Made by a program: the position numbers and the translations under genes. Below, in pieces: positions 54,231 through 63,071 of a stretch of 64,000 nucleotides of DNA. Each line of letters starts with the position of its first letter. Within the stretch, counting starts at the first letter, position 1. The DNA comes from Pseudonocardia oceani (GTDB lineage: Bacteria > Actinomycetota > Actinomycetes > Mycobacteriales > Pseudonocardiaceae), in assembly GCF_019263585.2 (NCBI RefSeq), contig NZ_JADQDF010000001.1:2976001-3040000 (forward strand), written 5' to 3'. Under the pieces are notes generated by a model. The model was not told the DNA's origin, searched no databases, and worked only from the letters and a program-made list of their open reading frames with translations.

Positions 54231-54765
54231 CCGGGCCCTGCTCCCCCGGCGACCAGGCCGCGGTGGTGCGGGTGCTGCGCGAGGCGTTCGCCCAGCACGT
54301 GGTCGCGGGGGAGGACGGCACCGAGGACGGCCCCGACGCCCGGCACGTCTGGTACGTCGACGGGCTCGACGGCACGAGCAACGTCGCGCACGGCATCCCC
54401 TGGTACTGCGTGCCGCGGGCCGCGGACGCGGGGCCACCGGCAACGGCGTGCCGCTGCGGGTCGACGGCACCGACCGCGTGGACCGCGCGGTCGTCGTCAG
54501 CCAGGTCCAGTCGTCGGACCGCGCCGGGATCCACGAGTTCGTCGTCCTGTTCGAGGCGCTGATGAACGCCGCGGGACACCTCACGGCCTACGTCGAGCGC
54601 GCGATGGCGCCGTGGGACATCACCGCGGGGCAGCTCCTGGTGGAGGAGGCGGGCGGGCGGCTCACCGACTTCGCCGGCGCGCGCGTCGCGGAGCCGGGCA
54701 CCACCGACGTCGTCGCGACGAACGGGGCCGTCCACGACGAGCTCCTGGGCGTCCTGCCCCGGTAG
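54227..54765 (+). pseudogene. Decayed inositol monophosphatase-family gene
   Basis: Two reading frames together encode a shortened phosphatase. Frame 1 (from GTG 54227) has GEDGTEDGPDARHVWYVDGLDGTSN, matching the GEE and DPLDGT metal sites, then WYCV. Near 54413-54425 the frame shifts and homology resumes as AGRGRGATGNGVPLRVDGT and later APWDITAGQLLVEEAGG (WDxAAG motif). Roughly 25 residues of the usual core are missing at the join and the N-terminus is short. It is therefore probably inactive. Confidence 0.75.
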
Positions 54766-54831
54766 CATCACCGCGCAACCAGTCGTTCCCAGTGGTGCGG
54801 GCGGCCCCTCCCGGCCGATCGGAGCCCTCTC

Positions 54832-57525
54832 GTGAACACGGTCGCGACCCACGCCGGCGTCACCTCGGAGTCCGGGCACGACGCCCTGCGCGCCGACATC
54901 CGCCGGCTCTCCACGATGCTCGGGCGCACGCTCGTGCACCACGGCGGCCCCGAGCTGCTGGAGCTGGTGGAGCAGGTCCGCCACGGCTCCCGCGACGGCG
55001 ACGCGCAGGCGCTGCTGTCCGGGCTCGACGCGGGCACGGCCGTGGCGCTGGCCCGGGCGTTCTCGCAGTACTTCCAGCTGGCCAACATCGCCGAGCAGCG
55101 CCACCGGGCGAAGGAGATCGCCGCCGTCGACGGCCGCGGCCCGCTGCGCCGGGTGATGGAGCGCGTCGCGCAGGAGTGCGACCGCGACGAGGTGCAGGAG
55201 GTGCTGGCCCGCGCCGAGCTGCGCCCGGTGTTCACCGCGCACCCCACCGAGTCGTCGCGGCAGTCGGTGCTGGCGATCCTGCGCCGCGTCGCCGACGGCC
55301 TCGACCGCGGCGCCACCGACGACGCGCTGGAGGCGCTCGTCGAGCTGCTGTGGCAGACCGACGAGCTGCGCCCGGGCAAGCCCACCGTCGCCGACGAGGC
55401 ACGCGCGATCGGCTGGTACATGGAGCAGCTGGGCCGCGGCGCGGTGCCGGAGCTGCTCGCCGAGTACGAGCGCGAGGTGCGCGCCGCCGGGTTCGAGGTG
55501 CCGCCGGGGACCGGTCCGCTGGTGCTCGGCTGCTGGGTCGGCGGCGACCGCGACGGCAACCCCAACGTCACCCCGGCCGTCACGCGCGAGGTCCTGGAGC
55601 TCTACTCCGACCGGGCGCTGCGCATCCACGAGGGCCTGGTCGAGGAGCTCATCCAGGAGCTGTCGATCAGCACGCGGGTGATCGGGGTGTCGGAGGAGCT
55701 GCGGTCGTCGCTGGCCCGCGACCGGCGCGCGCTGCCCGGGGTCCACGACCGGTTCATCCGGCTCAACGCCACCGAGCCCTACCGGCTCAAGCTCTCCTAC
55801 GTGCAGGCGCGCCTGGCCAACACGCGCACCCGCGACGGGCACGTACCCGGCCGCGACTACCTCGGCCCCGAGGCCTACCTCGAGGACCTCGCGGTCGTCG
55901 ACCGCTCCCTGCGCGGGCACCTCGGCGGGCGCATCGCCGACGGCACGCTGGCCCGTGCGCTGCGCACCGGCCGCGCGCTCGGGCTGCACCTGGCCGAGCT
56001 CGACGTCCGCGAGCACAGTCAGCGCCACCACGACGCACTCGGCGCCGTCTACGACGCACTGGGCGAGCTGGAGCAGCCCTACGCCTCCCTCTCGCGGGAG
56101 CAGCGCACGGAGCTCCTGTCGCGGGAGCTCGACGGCGGCCGCCCGCTGGTGCGCCGCCACTACGGCCTGCCGGCCGAGGCCGTCGACGTGCTCGGCGTGT
56201 TCGACCTGCTGCACGAGGTGCAGCACCGCTACGGCCCGCAGGTCGCGCGCACCTACATCGTGTCGATGTGCCAGGGCGTCGACGACCTGCTCGCCGTCGC
56301 CGTGCTGGCGCGCGAGGCCTTCATGGTGGAGCTGCAGCGCGACCCGCGCTCGTCGATCGACCTCGTGCCGCTGTTCGAGACCGTCGAGGAGCTGTGCCAG
56401 GCGGGCGACCTCCTCGACGGCCTGCTCTCGGTGCCCGGCTACCGCCAGCACGTGCGCAACCGCGGTGACCTGCAGGAGGTCATGCTCGGCTACTCCGACT
56501 CCAACAAGGGCGCGGGCATCACGACCTCGCAGTGGGAGATCCACCGGGCCCAGCGCCAGCTCCGCGACATCGGGGCCAAGCACGGGGTGCGGCTGCGGCT
56601 GTTCCACGGGCGCGGCGGATCGGTCGGGCGCGGCGGCGGGCCGTCGGCGGAGGCGGTGGCGTCGGCGCCCTACGGCTCGGTCGACGCGACGATGAAGGTC
56701 ACCGAGCAGGGCGAGGTCGTCTCCGACAAGTACTCGCTGCCCGCGCTCGCGCACGACAACCTGGAGATCATGCTGGCGGCGGTGCTGGAGGCCACGCTGC
56801 TGCACCGGGCCTCGCGCTGGGACGACCCGTCGCTGGAGCGCTTCGACGACACGATGGACCTGGTCAGCGACGCCGCCCGCGCCGCCTACCGCGGGCTCGT
56901 CGGGCAGCCGGGGCTGCCGGACTTCTTCTCCGCGGCCACGCCCGTCGACGAGCTGGGCGAGCTCAACGTCGGCTCCCGCCCGTCGCGGCGGCCCGGCAAG
57001 GGCGCGGCCACCCTAGACGACCTGCGCGCGATCCCGTGGGTGTTCGGCTGGACGCAGACGCGGATGGTCGTGCCCGGCTGGTACGGACTGGGCAGCGGGC
57101 TGGCCGCGGCGCGGGAGGCCGGGCACGGGCCGGTGCTCGAGGAGATGCGGGAGTGGGCGTTCTTCGCCAACCTGCTGGGCAACGTCGAGATGACGCTGGC
57201 CAAGACCGACCTCGGCATCGCGCGGCGCTACGTCGACGAGCTCGTCGACCCGTCGCTGCACCCGATCTTCGACGACATCGTGGCCGAGCACGCGCTCACG
57301 CTGCGGGAGGTGCTGCGCCTGACCGGCTCGCCGACGCTGCTCGCCCGCTACCCGGTCCTGCGCGGCACCCTCGCCGTGCGCGACTCCTACCTACAGCCGC
57401 TGCACCACCTGCAGGTCGAGCTGCTCGCCCAGCGCCGACGCACCGACCAGCCCGACGCCGACGTGCACCGCGCCCTGCTCCTCACGATCAACGGCATCGC
57501 GGCGGGGCTGCGCAACACCGGCTGA
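54832..57525 (+). CDS. ppc: Phosphoenolpyruvate carboxylase
   Basis: An 897-residue anaplerotic enzyme that forms oxaloacetate from PEP and bicarbonate. Catalytic motifs are the His in VFTAHPTESSRQSV (about 135-148), GGDRDGNPNVT, LGYSDSNKGAGI and FHGRGGSVGRGGGP. It ends NTG, as in this family. The GTG start has GGAG upstream; TAGCAT at 54763-54768 overlaps the preceding pseudogene stop and could be the -10. It is convergent with the SDR gene. Confidence 0.96.
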   Translation: MNTVATHAGVTSESGHDALRADIRRLSTMLGRTLVHHGGPELLELVEQVRHGSRDGDAQALLSGLDAGTAVALARAFSQYFQLANIAEQRHRAKEIAAVDGRGPLRRVMERVAQECDRDEVQEVLARAELRPVFTAHPTESSRQSVLAILRRVADGLDRGATDDALEALVELLWQTDELRPGKPTVADEARAIGWYMEQLGRGAVPELLAEYEREVRAAGFEVPPGTGPLVLGCWVGGDRDGNPNVTPAVTREVLELYSDRALRIHEGLVEELIQELSISTRVIGVSEELRSSLARDRRALPGVHDRFIRLNATEPYRLKLSYVQARLANTRTRDGHVPGRDYLGPEAYLEDLAVVDRSLRGHLGGRIADGTLARALRTGRALGLHLAELDVREHSQRHHDALGAVYDALGELEQPYASLSREQRTELLSRELDGGRPLVRRHYGLPAEAVDVLGVFDLLHEVQHRYGPQVARTYIVSMCQGVDDLLAVAVLAREAFMVELQRDPRSSIDLVPLFETVEELCQAGDLLDGLLSVPGYRQHVRNRGDLQEVMLGYSDSNKGAGITTSQWEIHRAQRQLRDIGAKHGVRLRLFHGRGGSVGRGGGPSAEAVASAPYGSVDATMKVTEQGEVVSDKYSLPALAHDNLEIMLAAVLEATLLHRASRWDDPSLERFDDTMDLVSDAARAAYRGLVGQPGLPDFFSAATPVDELGELNVGSRPSRRPGKGAATLDDLRAIPWVFGWTQTRMVVPGWYGLGSGLAAAREAGHGPVLEEMREWAFFANLLGNVEMTLAKTDLGIARRYVDELVDPSLHPIFDDIVAEHALTLREVLRLTGSPTLLARYPVLRGTLAVRDSYLQPLHHLQVELLAQRRRTDQPDADVHRALLLTINGIAAGLRNTG

Positions 57526-57531
57526 GCCGGT

Positions 57532-58365
57532 CTACTCGGCGCGGCGCACCGTGGCGCCCTCGCCCGTCGTCCCGCGGTTGACGCCGACCAGTCCGCGCTT
57601 CCCGGGGTCGCCGCCGTAGGCCTCCTGCATGCGCGGGCCGGCGGCGGTCAGCCCGCCGTCGACGGTGATCGCCTCGCCCGTGACGAACCGCGACGCGTCA
57701 CCGGCGAGGAAGGCGATCACCTCGGCGACGTCCTCGGGGCGGCCGAGGTCGGGCCACGGCTGCGCGCCCGCCATGACCTCCGCGGCGCCGACGCCGTCGC
57801 CGACCAGCGGCGTCACGACGAGGCCGGGGCAGACGGTGTTGACGCGGATGCGCTCGGGGCCGAGCTCGGTGGCCGCCGTGCGCCCGAGGTTGATCACCGC
57901 GGCCTTGGCCGCGGAGTACGCCTGCGGACCGGCGCCCGCGGCGAGGCCCGCGATCGACCCGAGGTTGACGATCGACCCGCCGCGCCCGCGCATCGCCCGC
58001 GCCCCGTGCTTGATGCCGAGGAACACCCCGCGCACGAGCACGGCGAACGTGTAGTCCCAGTCGTCGACCTCGATGTCGGTGAGGCGGCCGAACGCGCCGC
58101 CGACGCCGGCGTTGTTGACGACGCAGTCGACGTGCCCGAACGCCTCCACGCAGGCGCCCACCGCCGTCTCGACGTCGGCCTCGCGGGCGACGTCGGTGCG
58201 CACGAACCGCACGTCGTCGCCGAAGCCCGCGGCCGCGGCCTCCCCGCTGGCGGCGTTGTAGTCGGCGAGCACCACCCGCCACCCGCCCGTCACGAGCCGG
58301 GTGACCGTGGCCAGCCCGATCCCGCTCGCCCCACCCGTGACCACTGCCGCGCGTCGTTCCGTCAT
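57532..58365 (-). CDS. Short-chain dehydrogenase/reductase
   Basis: A 277-residue classical SDR. It has TGGASGIG (10-17), an Asp after beta-2 (LADYN) suggesting NAD preference, NNAGVGG, the catalytic Ser region LGSIAGLAAG and YSAAK (about 148-152). The C-terminal DGGLTAAGP is typical. About 25 extra residues follow the core. The substrate is not evident; members act on sugars, steroids or acyl alcohols. Confidence 0.9.
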   Translation of the reverse strand: MTERRAAVVTGGASGIGLATVTRLVTGGWRVVLADYNAASGEAAAAGFGDDVRFVRTDVAREADVETAVGACVEAFGHVDCVVNNAGVGGAFGRLTDIEVDDWDYTFAVLVRGVFLGIKHGARAMRGRGGSIVNLGSIAGLAAGAGPQAYSAAKAAVINLGRTAATELGPERIRVNTVCPGLVVTPLVGDGVGAAEVMAGAQPWPDLGRPEDVAEVIAFLAGDASRFVTGEAITVDGGLTAAGPRMQEAYGGDPGKRGLVGVNRGTTGEGATVRRAE

Positions 58366-58426
58366 GCCGCGATCGTGTCAGGGTCGGGTGGCGCCGTGGC
58401 GGGTGTGCTCGGAGCAGGTCGTGGCG

Positions 58427-60358
58427 TCAGACCGAGGCGTGCTCCCGCCGGTGGCTGGGCGCGGGCGCGGGCCAGCCGGGCCGCACCAGCAGGCGCAGCC
58501 CGTTGAGGCAGACCAGCACGGTGGAGAGCTCGTGCCCGGCCACCCCGATCGCCAGGGGCAGGGTCGCGACCAGGTCCCAGGTGACCAGCACGACGATCAC
58601 GGCCGCGGCGAACGCCAGGTTGGCCCGGGCGATCCGCTGCGCGCGGCGGGCCAGCGCCAGCAGCGGCGGCAGGGAGCCGAGGGGGTCGCGCAGCAGCACG
58701 CCGTCGGAGGCCTGCACCGCGAGCGCCCCCGCGCCCTCCCCGACGGCCAGCCCGGCGTCGGCCGTGGCGAGCAGCGGGGCGTCGTTGATGCCGTCGCCGA
58801 CCGCGAGCACCCGCCGCCCGCCGCCCTGCCACTGCGCCACGACGGCGGCCTTGCCCTCGGGCAGCAGGCCGGCGCGCACGTCGTCGACGCCCAGCTCGCG
58901 GCCGATGCGCGCGGCCGGCGCCGGGGCGTCGCCGGTGAGCAGGACGGGCGGGGTGCCGACGGTGGCGGTCAGCGCCGCGAGGGCGTCGGCGGCGCCGGGG
59001 CGCAGGGCGTCGGCCAGGGCCAGCACGCCGGCCGGTTCGCCGCCGACCAGCACGACGACGGTGGTCCGCCCGGCGTCCTCGTGGCGGGTGACCGCGGCGC
59101 GGGCCCCGGCGTGGCCGCTCCCGTCCAGCAGCGACGGACGCCCGACGACGACCTCCACCCCGGAGACGACCGCCCGTACCCCGACGCCGGGCAGCGCGTC
59201 GAACGCGGCGGCGGCGGGGACCCGCAGGTGGGCCGCGGCTTCGCGGACGGCGCGGCCGAGCACGTGCTCGCTGCCGGACTCGGCCGCGGCGGCCAGCGCC
59301 AGCACCCCGTCGCGCCCGCCGTCCCCCGCGAGCCGGGCCGTGGTGGCGACCGTGTCGGGGTGGCCGAGCGCCTCCACCGCCACCAGCTCGGGGCGCCCGC
59401 GGGTGACGGTGCCGGTCTTGTCCAGCGCCACGGCGTCGACGACGGCCAGCGCCTCGACCACGGTGGCGTCGCGCAGCAGCACGCCGCGCCGACCGGCCAC
59501 CGCGATCGCGGCGAGCAGCGGCGGCATGGTCGCGAGCACGACCGCGCACGGCGAGGCGACGATCATGAACGTCATCGCGCGCAGCAGCGTCGGCTCGAAC
59601 TCCGCGCCGAACAGGAGCGGCCCGCCCAGCAGCGCCAGCGCCCCGGCGACGACGGCCACCGAGTACCGCTGCTCGATGCGCTCGATCCACAGCTGCCGCC
59701 CGGCCTTGGTCTCCGTGGCCCGCTCGACCTGCGCGGCGATGCCGGCGACGACCGAGTCGGCCGGGTCGCGCTCGACGCGGACCCGCAGCGTGCCGGTGCC
59801 GTTGACGGTGCCGGCGTGCACGTCGTCGCCGGTGGCGCGGGGCACCGGCACGGGCTCGCCCGTCAGCCCGGCGGTGTCGACGTCGCTCGCACCGCCGACC
59901 ACGCGTCCGTCGGCGGGGATCTTCTCCCCGGGCCGCACGACGACCTCGTCGCCGACGGTGAGCGCGTCGGCCCGGACGACGCGCTCGGAGTCCGCGAGCG
60001 TCGCCGTCTCGGGGGCGAGGTCGAGCAGGGTGTGGATGCTGCGCTCGGTGCGCGCGGTCATCACGGCCTCCAGCGCGCCGGAGCTCGCGAAGATCACGAT
60101 GAGCAGGCCGCCGTCGAGGGGCTGGCCGATCGCGGCGGCGGCGAGGGCGGCCACGACCATGAGCAGGTCGACGTCCAGGCGCCGCTCGCCCAGCGCCCGC
60201 ACGCCCTCGACCAGCGGTTCCCAGCCGCCCGCGAGGTAGCAGACCGCGTAGAGCGCGACGACCGCGGCGCCCGGCGCCCCGAGCAGGTCGGCGGGCACGG
60301 CCAGCGCGAACGCGGCGAGGGAGAGCAGGGCCCAGCGGACCTCGGGCATCGACCACAT
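58427..60358 (-). CDS. P1B-type metal-transporting ATPase (SPC type)
   Basis: A 643-residue heavy-metal ATPase with about eight helices and no N-terminal metal-binding domain. It has the phosphorylation motif DKTGTVT, the TGEPVPV actuator loop, [10 protein letters not shown], and in helix 6 [12 protein letters not shown] rather than CPC. SPC in helix 6 with a HExxT-like element in helix 8 (GHELSTVLV) fits the P1B-4 group (Co/Fe/Ni-type). ATG at 60358 is favoured by TATGGT seven bases upstream; 60370 is in frame. Paired with a divergent ArsR regulator. Confidence 0.92.
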   Translation of the reverse strand: MWSMPEVRWALLSLAAFALAVPADLLGAPGAAVVALYAVCYLAGGWEPLVEGVRALGERRLDVDLLMVVAALAAAAIGQPLDGGLLIVIFASSGALEAVMTARTERSIHTLLDLAPETATLADSERVVRADALTVGDEVVVRPGEKIPADGRVVGGASDVDTAGLTGEPVPVPRATGDDVHAGTVNGTGTLRVRVERDPADSVVAGIAAQVERATETKAGRQLWIERIEQRYSVAVVAGALALLGGPLLFGAEFEPTLLRAMTFMIVASPCAVVLATMPPLLAAIAVAGRRGVLLRDATVVEALAVVDAVALDKTGTVTRGRPELVAVEALGHPDTVATTARLAGDGGRDGVLALAAAAESGSEHVLGRAVREAAAHLRVPAAAAFDALPGVGVRAVVSGVEVVVGRPSLLDGSGHAGARAAVTRHEDAGRTTVVVLVGGEPAGVLALADALRPGAADALAALTATVGTPPVLLTGDAPAPAARIGRELGVDDVRAGLLPEGKAAVVAQWQGGGRRVLAVGDGINDAPLLATADAGLAVGEGAGALAVQASDGVLLRDPLGSLPPLLALARRAQRIARANLAFAAAVIVVLVTWDLVATLPLAIGVAGHELSTVLVCLNGLRLLVRPGWPAPAPSHRREHASV

Positions 60359-60365
60359 GCGAGCC

Positions 60366-60371
60366 ACCATA
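60366..60371 (-). promoter_or_regulatory. Leaderless -10 of the metal ATPase
   Basis: TATGGT on the minus strand, seven bases before the ATG at 60358. Confidence 0.5.
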
Positions 60372-60372
60372 G

Positions 60373-60437
60373 CTGCGCAGGTGCGCAGGTATGCAGACCG
60401 GCTCGGTCAGAGGTGGGTGCTTCAGGGCGGTGTGCAG
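60373..60437. promoter_or_regulatory. Candidate ArsR operator: octamer repeats
   Basis: Three head-to-tail octamers CTGCGCAG, GTGCGCAG and GTATGCAG occupy 60373-60396. A fourth, GTGTGCAG, lies at 60430-60437, one base before the arsR -10. The first is itself palindromic. The layout places a repeat next to each of the two divergent -10 boxes. Confidence 0.6.
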
Positions 60438-60438
60438 G

Positions 60439-60444
60439 TAGTCT
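60439..60444 (+). promoter_or_regulatory. Leaderless -10 of arsR
   Basis: TAGTCT followed by six bases and the GTG at 60451. Confidence 0.6.
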
Positions 60445-60450
60445 GGCCGC

Positions 60451-60774
60451 GTGCACGACGGCATCCCCGGCTTCGCGATGCCGCACGCCGACGACGTCCG
60501 GCGGGCGGCCGACTCGCTGCGCCTGCTCGCCGACCCCACCCGCATCAAGATCCTCTGGGCCCTGCTGCACGGCGAGGAGTCGGTGGCGTGCCTGGCCGAC
60601 CTCGTCGGCGCCAGCCCCACCGCGGTGAGCCAGCACTTGGCCAAGCTGCGGCTCGCGGGCCTGGTCGAGGGCCGGCGCGAGGGCACCTTCATCTACTACT
60701 CGGCGGGTGACGGGGTGCGTGGGGTGCTGGCCGAGGCTCTGCGGCTCGGCCAGCCGGCGGCGGTGCAGCGGTAG
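60451..60774 (+). CDS. ArsR/SmtB family metalloregulator
   Basis: A 107-residue winged-helix repressor. RLLADPTRIKILWALLHGEESVACLADLVGASPTAVSQHLAKLRLAGLV is the ArsR DNA-binding core. A single Cys in the SVACLADL helix (ELCVCDL position) and N-terminal His residues (HDG, PHADD) may bind metal, as in NmtR/CzrA-like sensors. It probably represses itself and the divergent ATPase until metal binds. Confidence 0.92.
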   Translation: MHDGIPGFAMPHADDVRRAADSLRLLADPTRIKILWALLHGEESVACLADLVGASPTAVSQHLAKLRLAGLVEGRREGTFIYYSAGDGVRGVLAEALRLGQPAAVQR

Positions 60775-60813
60775 CTCCTGCGTCCATCGGTGATCACCGC
60801 GGTCGGCGGATCG

Positions 60814-61310
60814 GTGATCGTCGGAAATGTGGCGTGAGGGTCGCGCGGAGGGCCGTGGTGGTGTGGTCCCGCCGATCACCAGCGCTGGTCGGGTCGGTGA
60901 TCGCCGGGAGTGTGACGTCCCGGCCCCCGCCGCGACCGTGAGTGCGCACTCCCGAGGATCACTGCGCTGGCTCGGGTCGGAGCGGCGGGGAGGGTGACGT
61001 CTTGGCCCTCCGCGCGACGGTGGCGGCGCACTTCCGACGATCACCGCGCTCGGTCGGGTCGGGAGCGGCGGGGAAGGTGACGTCCCGGCCCTCCGGGCGA
61101 CCGCGGGGGTGCACTGCCGACGATCATGCTGCAGGTTCTCAGCCTCGGTGTGCCGCCGGGCCGGTCGCAGCGGCAGCCAGTCCCCCTCCGCCGACGGCCT
61201 CCGGAGGTGGGTCGGTGATCGACGAGTGTGTGCCGTGAGGGCGGCCGGACGGCCGTGGTGTGACGTCCCGGCCCTCCGCGCGACCGTGGTGGCGCACTCC
61301 CGGCGATCAC
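60814..61310. repeat. Cluster of 66-base palindromic repeats
   Basis: Copies lie at 60814-60879, 60897-60962, 60979-61044, 61062-61127 and a composite 61215-61310. The first four are each exactly 66 bases, with similar 16-17-base linkers, giving a period of about 83 bases. The best arms are GTGATCGCCGGGAGTG and CACTCCCGGCGATCAC. The first copy is inverted relative to the others. This 546-base gap has no supported gene. Confidence 0.85.
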
Positions 61311-61320
61311 GTCGTCCGGC

Positions 61321-62976
61321 TCAGCCCGCCTGCTTCACCGCCAGCTCCGCGACGGCCTGGCGGGCGGCGGCCGGGTCGGCGGCGGCGCAGGCGGCCTCCG
61401 CGCGCTCGCGGCAGTCCTCCAGGCTCGCGCCGGCGAGCGAGGCCCCGACGGCGGCCAGCGCGCCGGCGCCCATCGACAGCGTCGCCATCCCGAGCCCGAC
61501 CAGCACCGGGGCGAGGGCGGGGTCGGCGGCGGCCTCACCGCACACCCCGACCGGCGTGCCGGTGGCGGCCGAGGCCTCGCCGAGCAGGCGGAGCAGGCGC
61601 AGGAGGGCGGGCTGCCAGGGGTCGTTGAGGGCCGCGACCGGGCCGGACTGGCGGTCGGCGGCGAACAGGTACTGGGCCAGGTCGTTGGTGCCGACGCTGG
61701 CGAAGTCGACCTCGGCGAGCACCTCGTGGGCGGTCAGGACGGCCGCGGGGACCTCGATCATCACTCCGGCCGAGCGGATGCCGTGCTCCCGGCAGCGCGC
61801 GACGAACCAGCGGGCCTCCTCCGCGGTGGCGACCATCGGGGCCATCACCTTGAGCTCGGCGCCGGTCTCGGCGGCCGCGGCGGCGAGCGTCGCGAGCTGG
61901 CGGTCGAGCACGTCGGAGCCGGGGCCGGGCACGCGCGCCACGCGCAGCCCGCGCACACCCAGCGCCGGGTTCGGCTCGCCGTCGAGGGTGAGGAACGGGA
62001 GGGGCTTGTCGGCGCCCGCGTCGAGCGTGCGCGCGGTGACCGGCAGACCGGCGAACGCGGCCAGCACCCCCGCGTAGACCTCGTGCTGGCGCGCGACCGA
62101 CGGCTCCTCGGCCGCGGAGAGGAACGCGAGCTCGGTCCGGAACAGCCCGACACCCTGCGCGCGCAGCCCGGCCGCCGTGACCGCCCCCTTCGCCTCGCCG
62201 ACGTTGGCCAGCAGCGGCACCCCGTGCCCGTCGGACGTGCGCCCGACGCCGTCCCACTCAGCCGCGACGACGGCGCCGTTCTCCTGCTCGACCACCTCGG
62301 TCACCTCCTGCACCACGCCCGTCGCCCCGTCGACGACGACCGCGGCGCCCTCGGCGATCGAGGTGGCGCCCGCGCAGCCGACGACCGCGGGGATGCCGAG
62401 CGAGCGGGCCAGGATCGCGGTGTGGCTGGTCGGGCCGCCCTGCTCGGTGACCAGCGCCAGCGCGATGCCGGGGCGCAGGCCCGCGGTGTCGGCCGGGGCG
62501 AGGTCGGCGGCGACGAGGACGCACGGGGCGTCGAGGTCGGCGACGCCCGGCGCGGGCAGGCCGAGGAGCTCGGCGACGATCCGGTCGCGCACGTCGTGGA
62601 TGTCGCGGGCGCGCTCGGCCATGTAGCCGCCCATGCCGGTGAGCAGGTCGGCGAACGCGCCGGCCGCCTCGTACACAGCGCGGGCGGCGGGGCGCCCGCC
62701 GCCGGTGACCAGGTCGCGGGCGTAGTCGAGGAGGGCGGGGTCGGTGACCATCGCGACGGTCGCCTCCAGCACGTCCCGTGCGTCGCCCGTGACCGTGGCC
62801 GCGCGGGCCTCCAGGCGGGCGGCGACGACGGCGACGGCCGGGGCGATGCGCGCCGCCTCCGCCGCCGGGTCCAGCGGCGCCGGGCCCACCGGGGGCTCGC
62901 CGGGCGCGTCGGCGACCCGGACCACCCGTCCGCTCGCACGCCCGCTGCTCGCCGGGATCCCGCTCAGTGTCCGCAT
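61321..62976 (-). CDS. ptsI: PTS enzyme I (phosphoenolpyruvate-protein phosphotransferase)
   Basis: A 551-residue enzyme that passes phosphate from PEP to HPr, feeding sugar import. The phosphorylated His is in EQGGPTSHTAILAR; the PEP-binding domain has GLFRTELAFL, VMAPMVAT, GVMIEVPAAVL, VGTNDLAQYLFAADR and the C-terminal CGEAAADPA. The ATG at 62976 has GGAG six bases upstream. Divergent from a DeoR regulator and fruK, so it is part of a fructose PTS locus. Length is normal. Confidence 0.95.
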   Translation of the reverse strand: MRTLSGIPASSGRASGRVVRVADAPGEPPVGPAPLDPAAEAARIAPAVAVVAARLEARAATVTGDARDVLEATVAMVTDPALLDYARDLVTGGGRPAARAVYEAAGAFADLLTGMGGYMAERARDIHDVRDRIVAELLGLPAPGVADLDAPCVLVAADLAPADTAGLRPGIALALVTEQGGPTSHTAILARSLGIPAVVGCAGATSIAEGAAVVVDGATGVVQEVTEVVEQENGAVVAAEWDGVGRTSDGHGVPLLANVGEAKGAVTAAGLRAQGVGLFRTELAFLSAAEEPSVARQHEVYAGVLAAFAGLPVTARTLDAGADKPLPFLTLDGEPNPALGVRGLRVARVPGPGSDVLDRQLATLAAAAAETGAELKVMAPMVATAEEARWFVARCREHGIRSAGVMIEVPAAVLTAHEVLAEVDFASVGTNDLAQYLFAADRQSGPVAALNDPWQPALLRLLRLLGEASAATGTPVGVCGEAAADPALAPVLVGLGMATLSMGAGALAAVGASLAGASLEDCRERAEAACAAADPAAARQAVAELAVKQAG

Positions 62977-63071
62977 GTCCGCTCCAGATGACTTCGTCGT
63001 GACCCGTTGACAAACACAGTAAAACCCACATACTCGGACACAAGCAAGCACCAAGTCGGGAGCAAACAAAG
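62977..63071. promoter_or_regulatory. Divergent promoter region ptsI / deoR-fruK
   Basis: A short A+T-rich stretch. Plus strand: TTGACA (63007-63012), 18 bases, TACTCG (63031-63036). Minus strand: TTGTGT (63043-63038), 16 bases, TACTGT (63021-63016). The two promoters overlap. CAAACA occurs at 63011-63016 and 63063-63068 and may be part of the DeoR operator. Confidence 0.55.

Noticed and set aside
60814-61310. The repeat cluster as a CRISPR array
   Set aside because: Repeats are 66 bases, longer than CRISPR repeats, and the 16-17-base linkers resemble each other instead of being unique; no cas genes are nearby.
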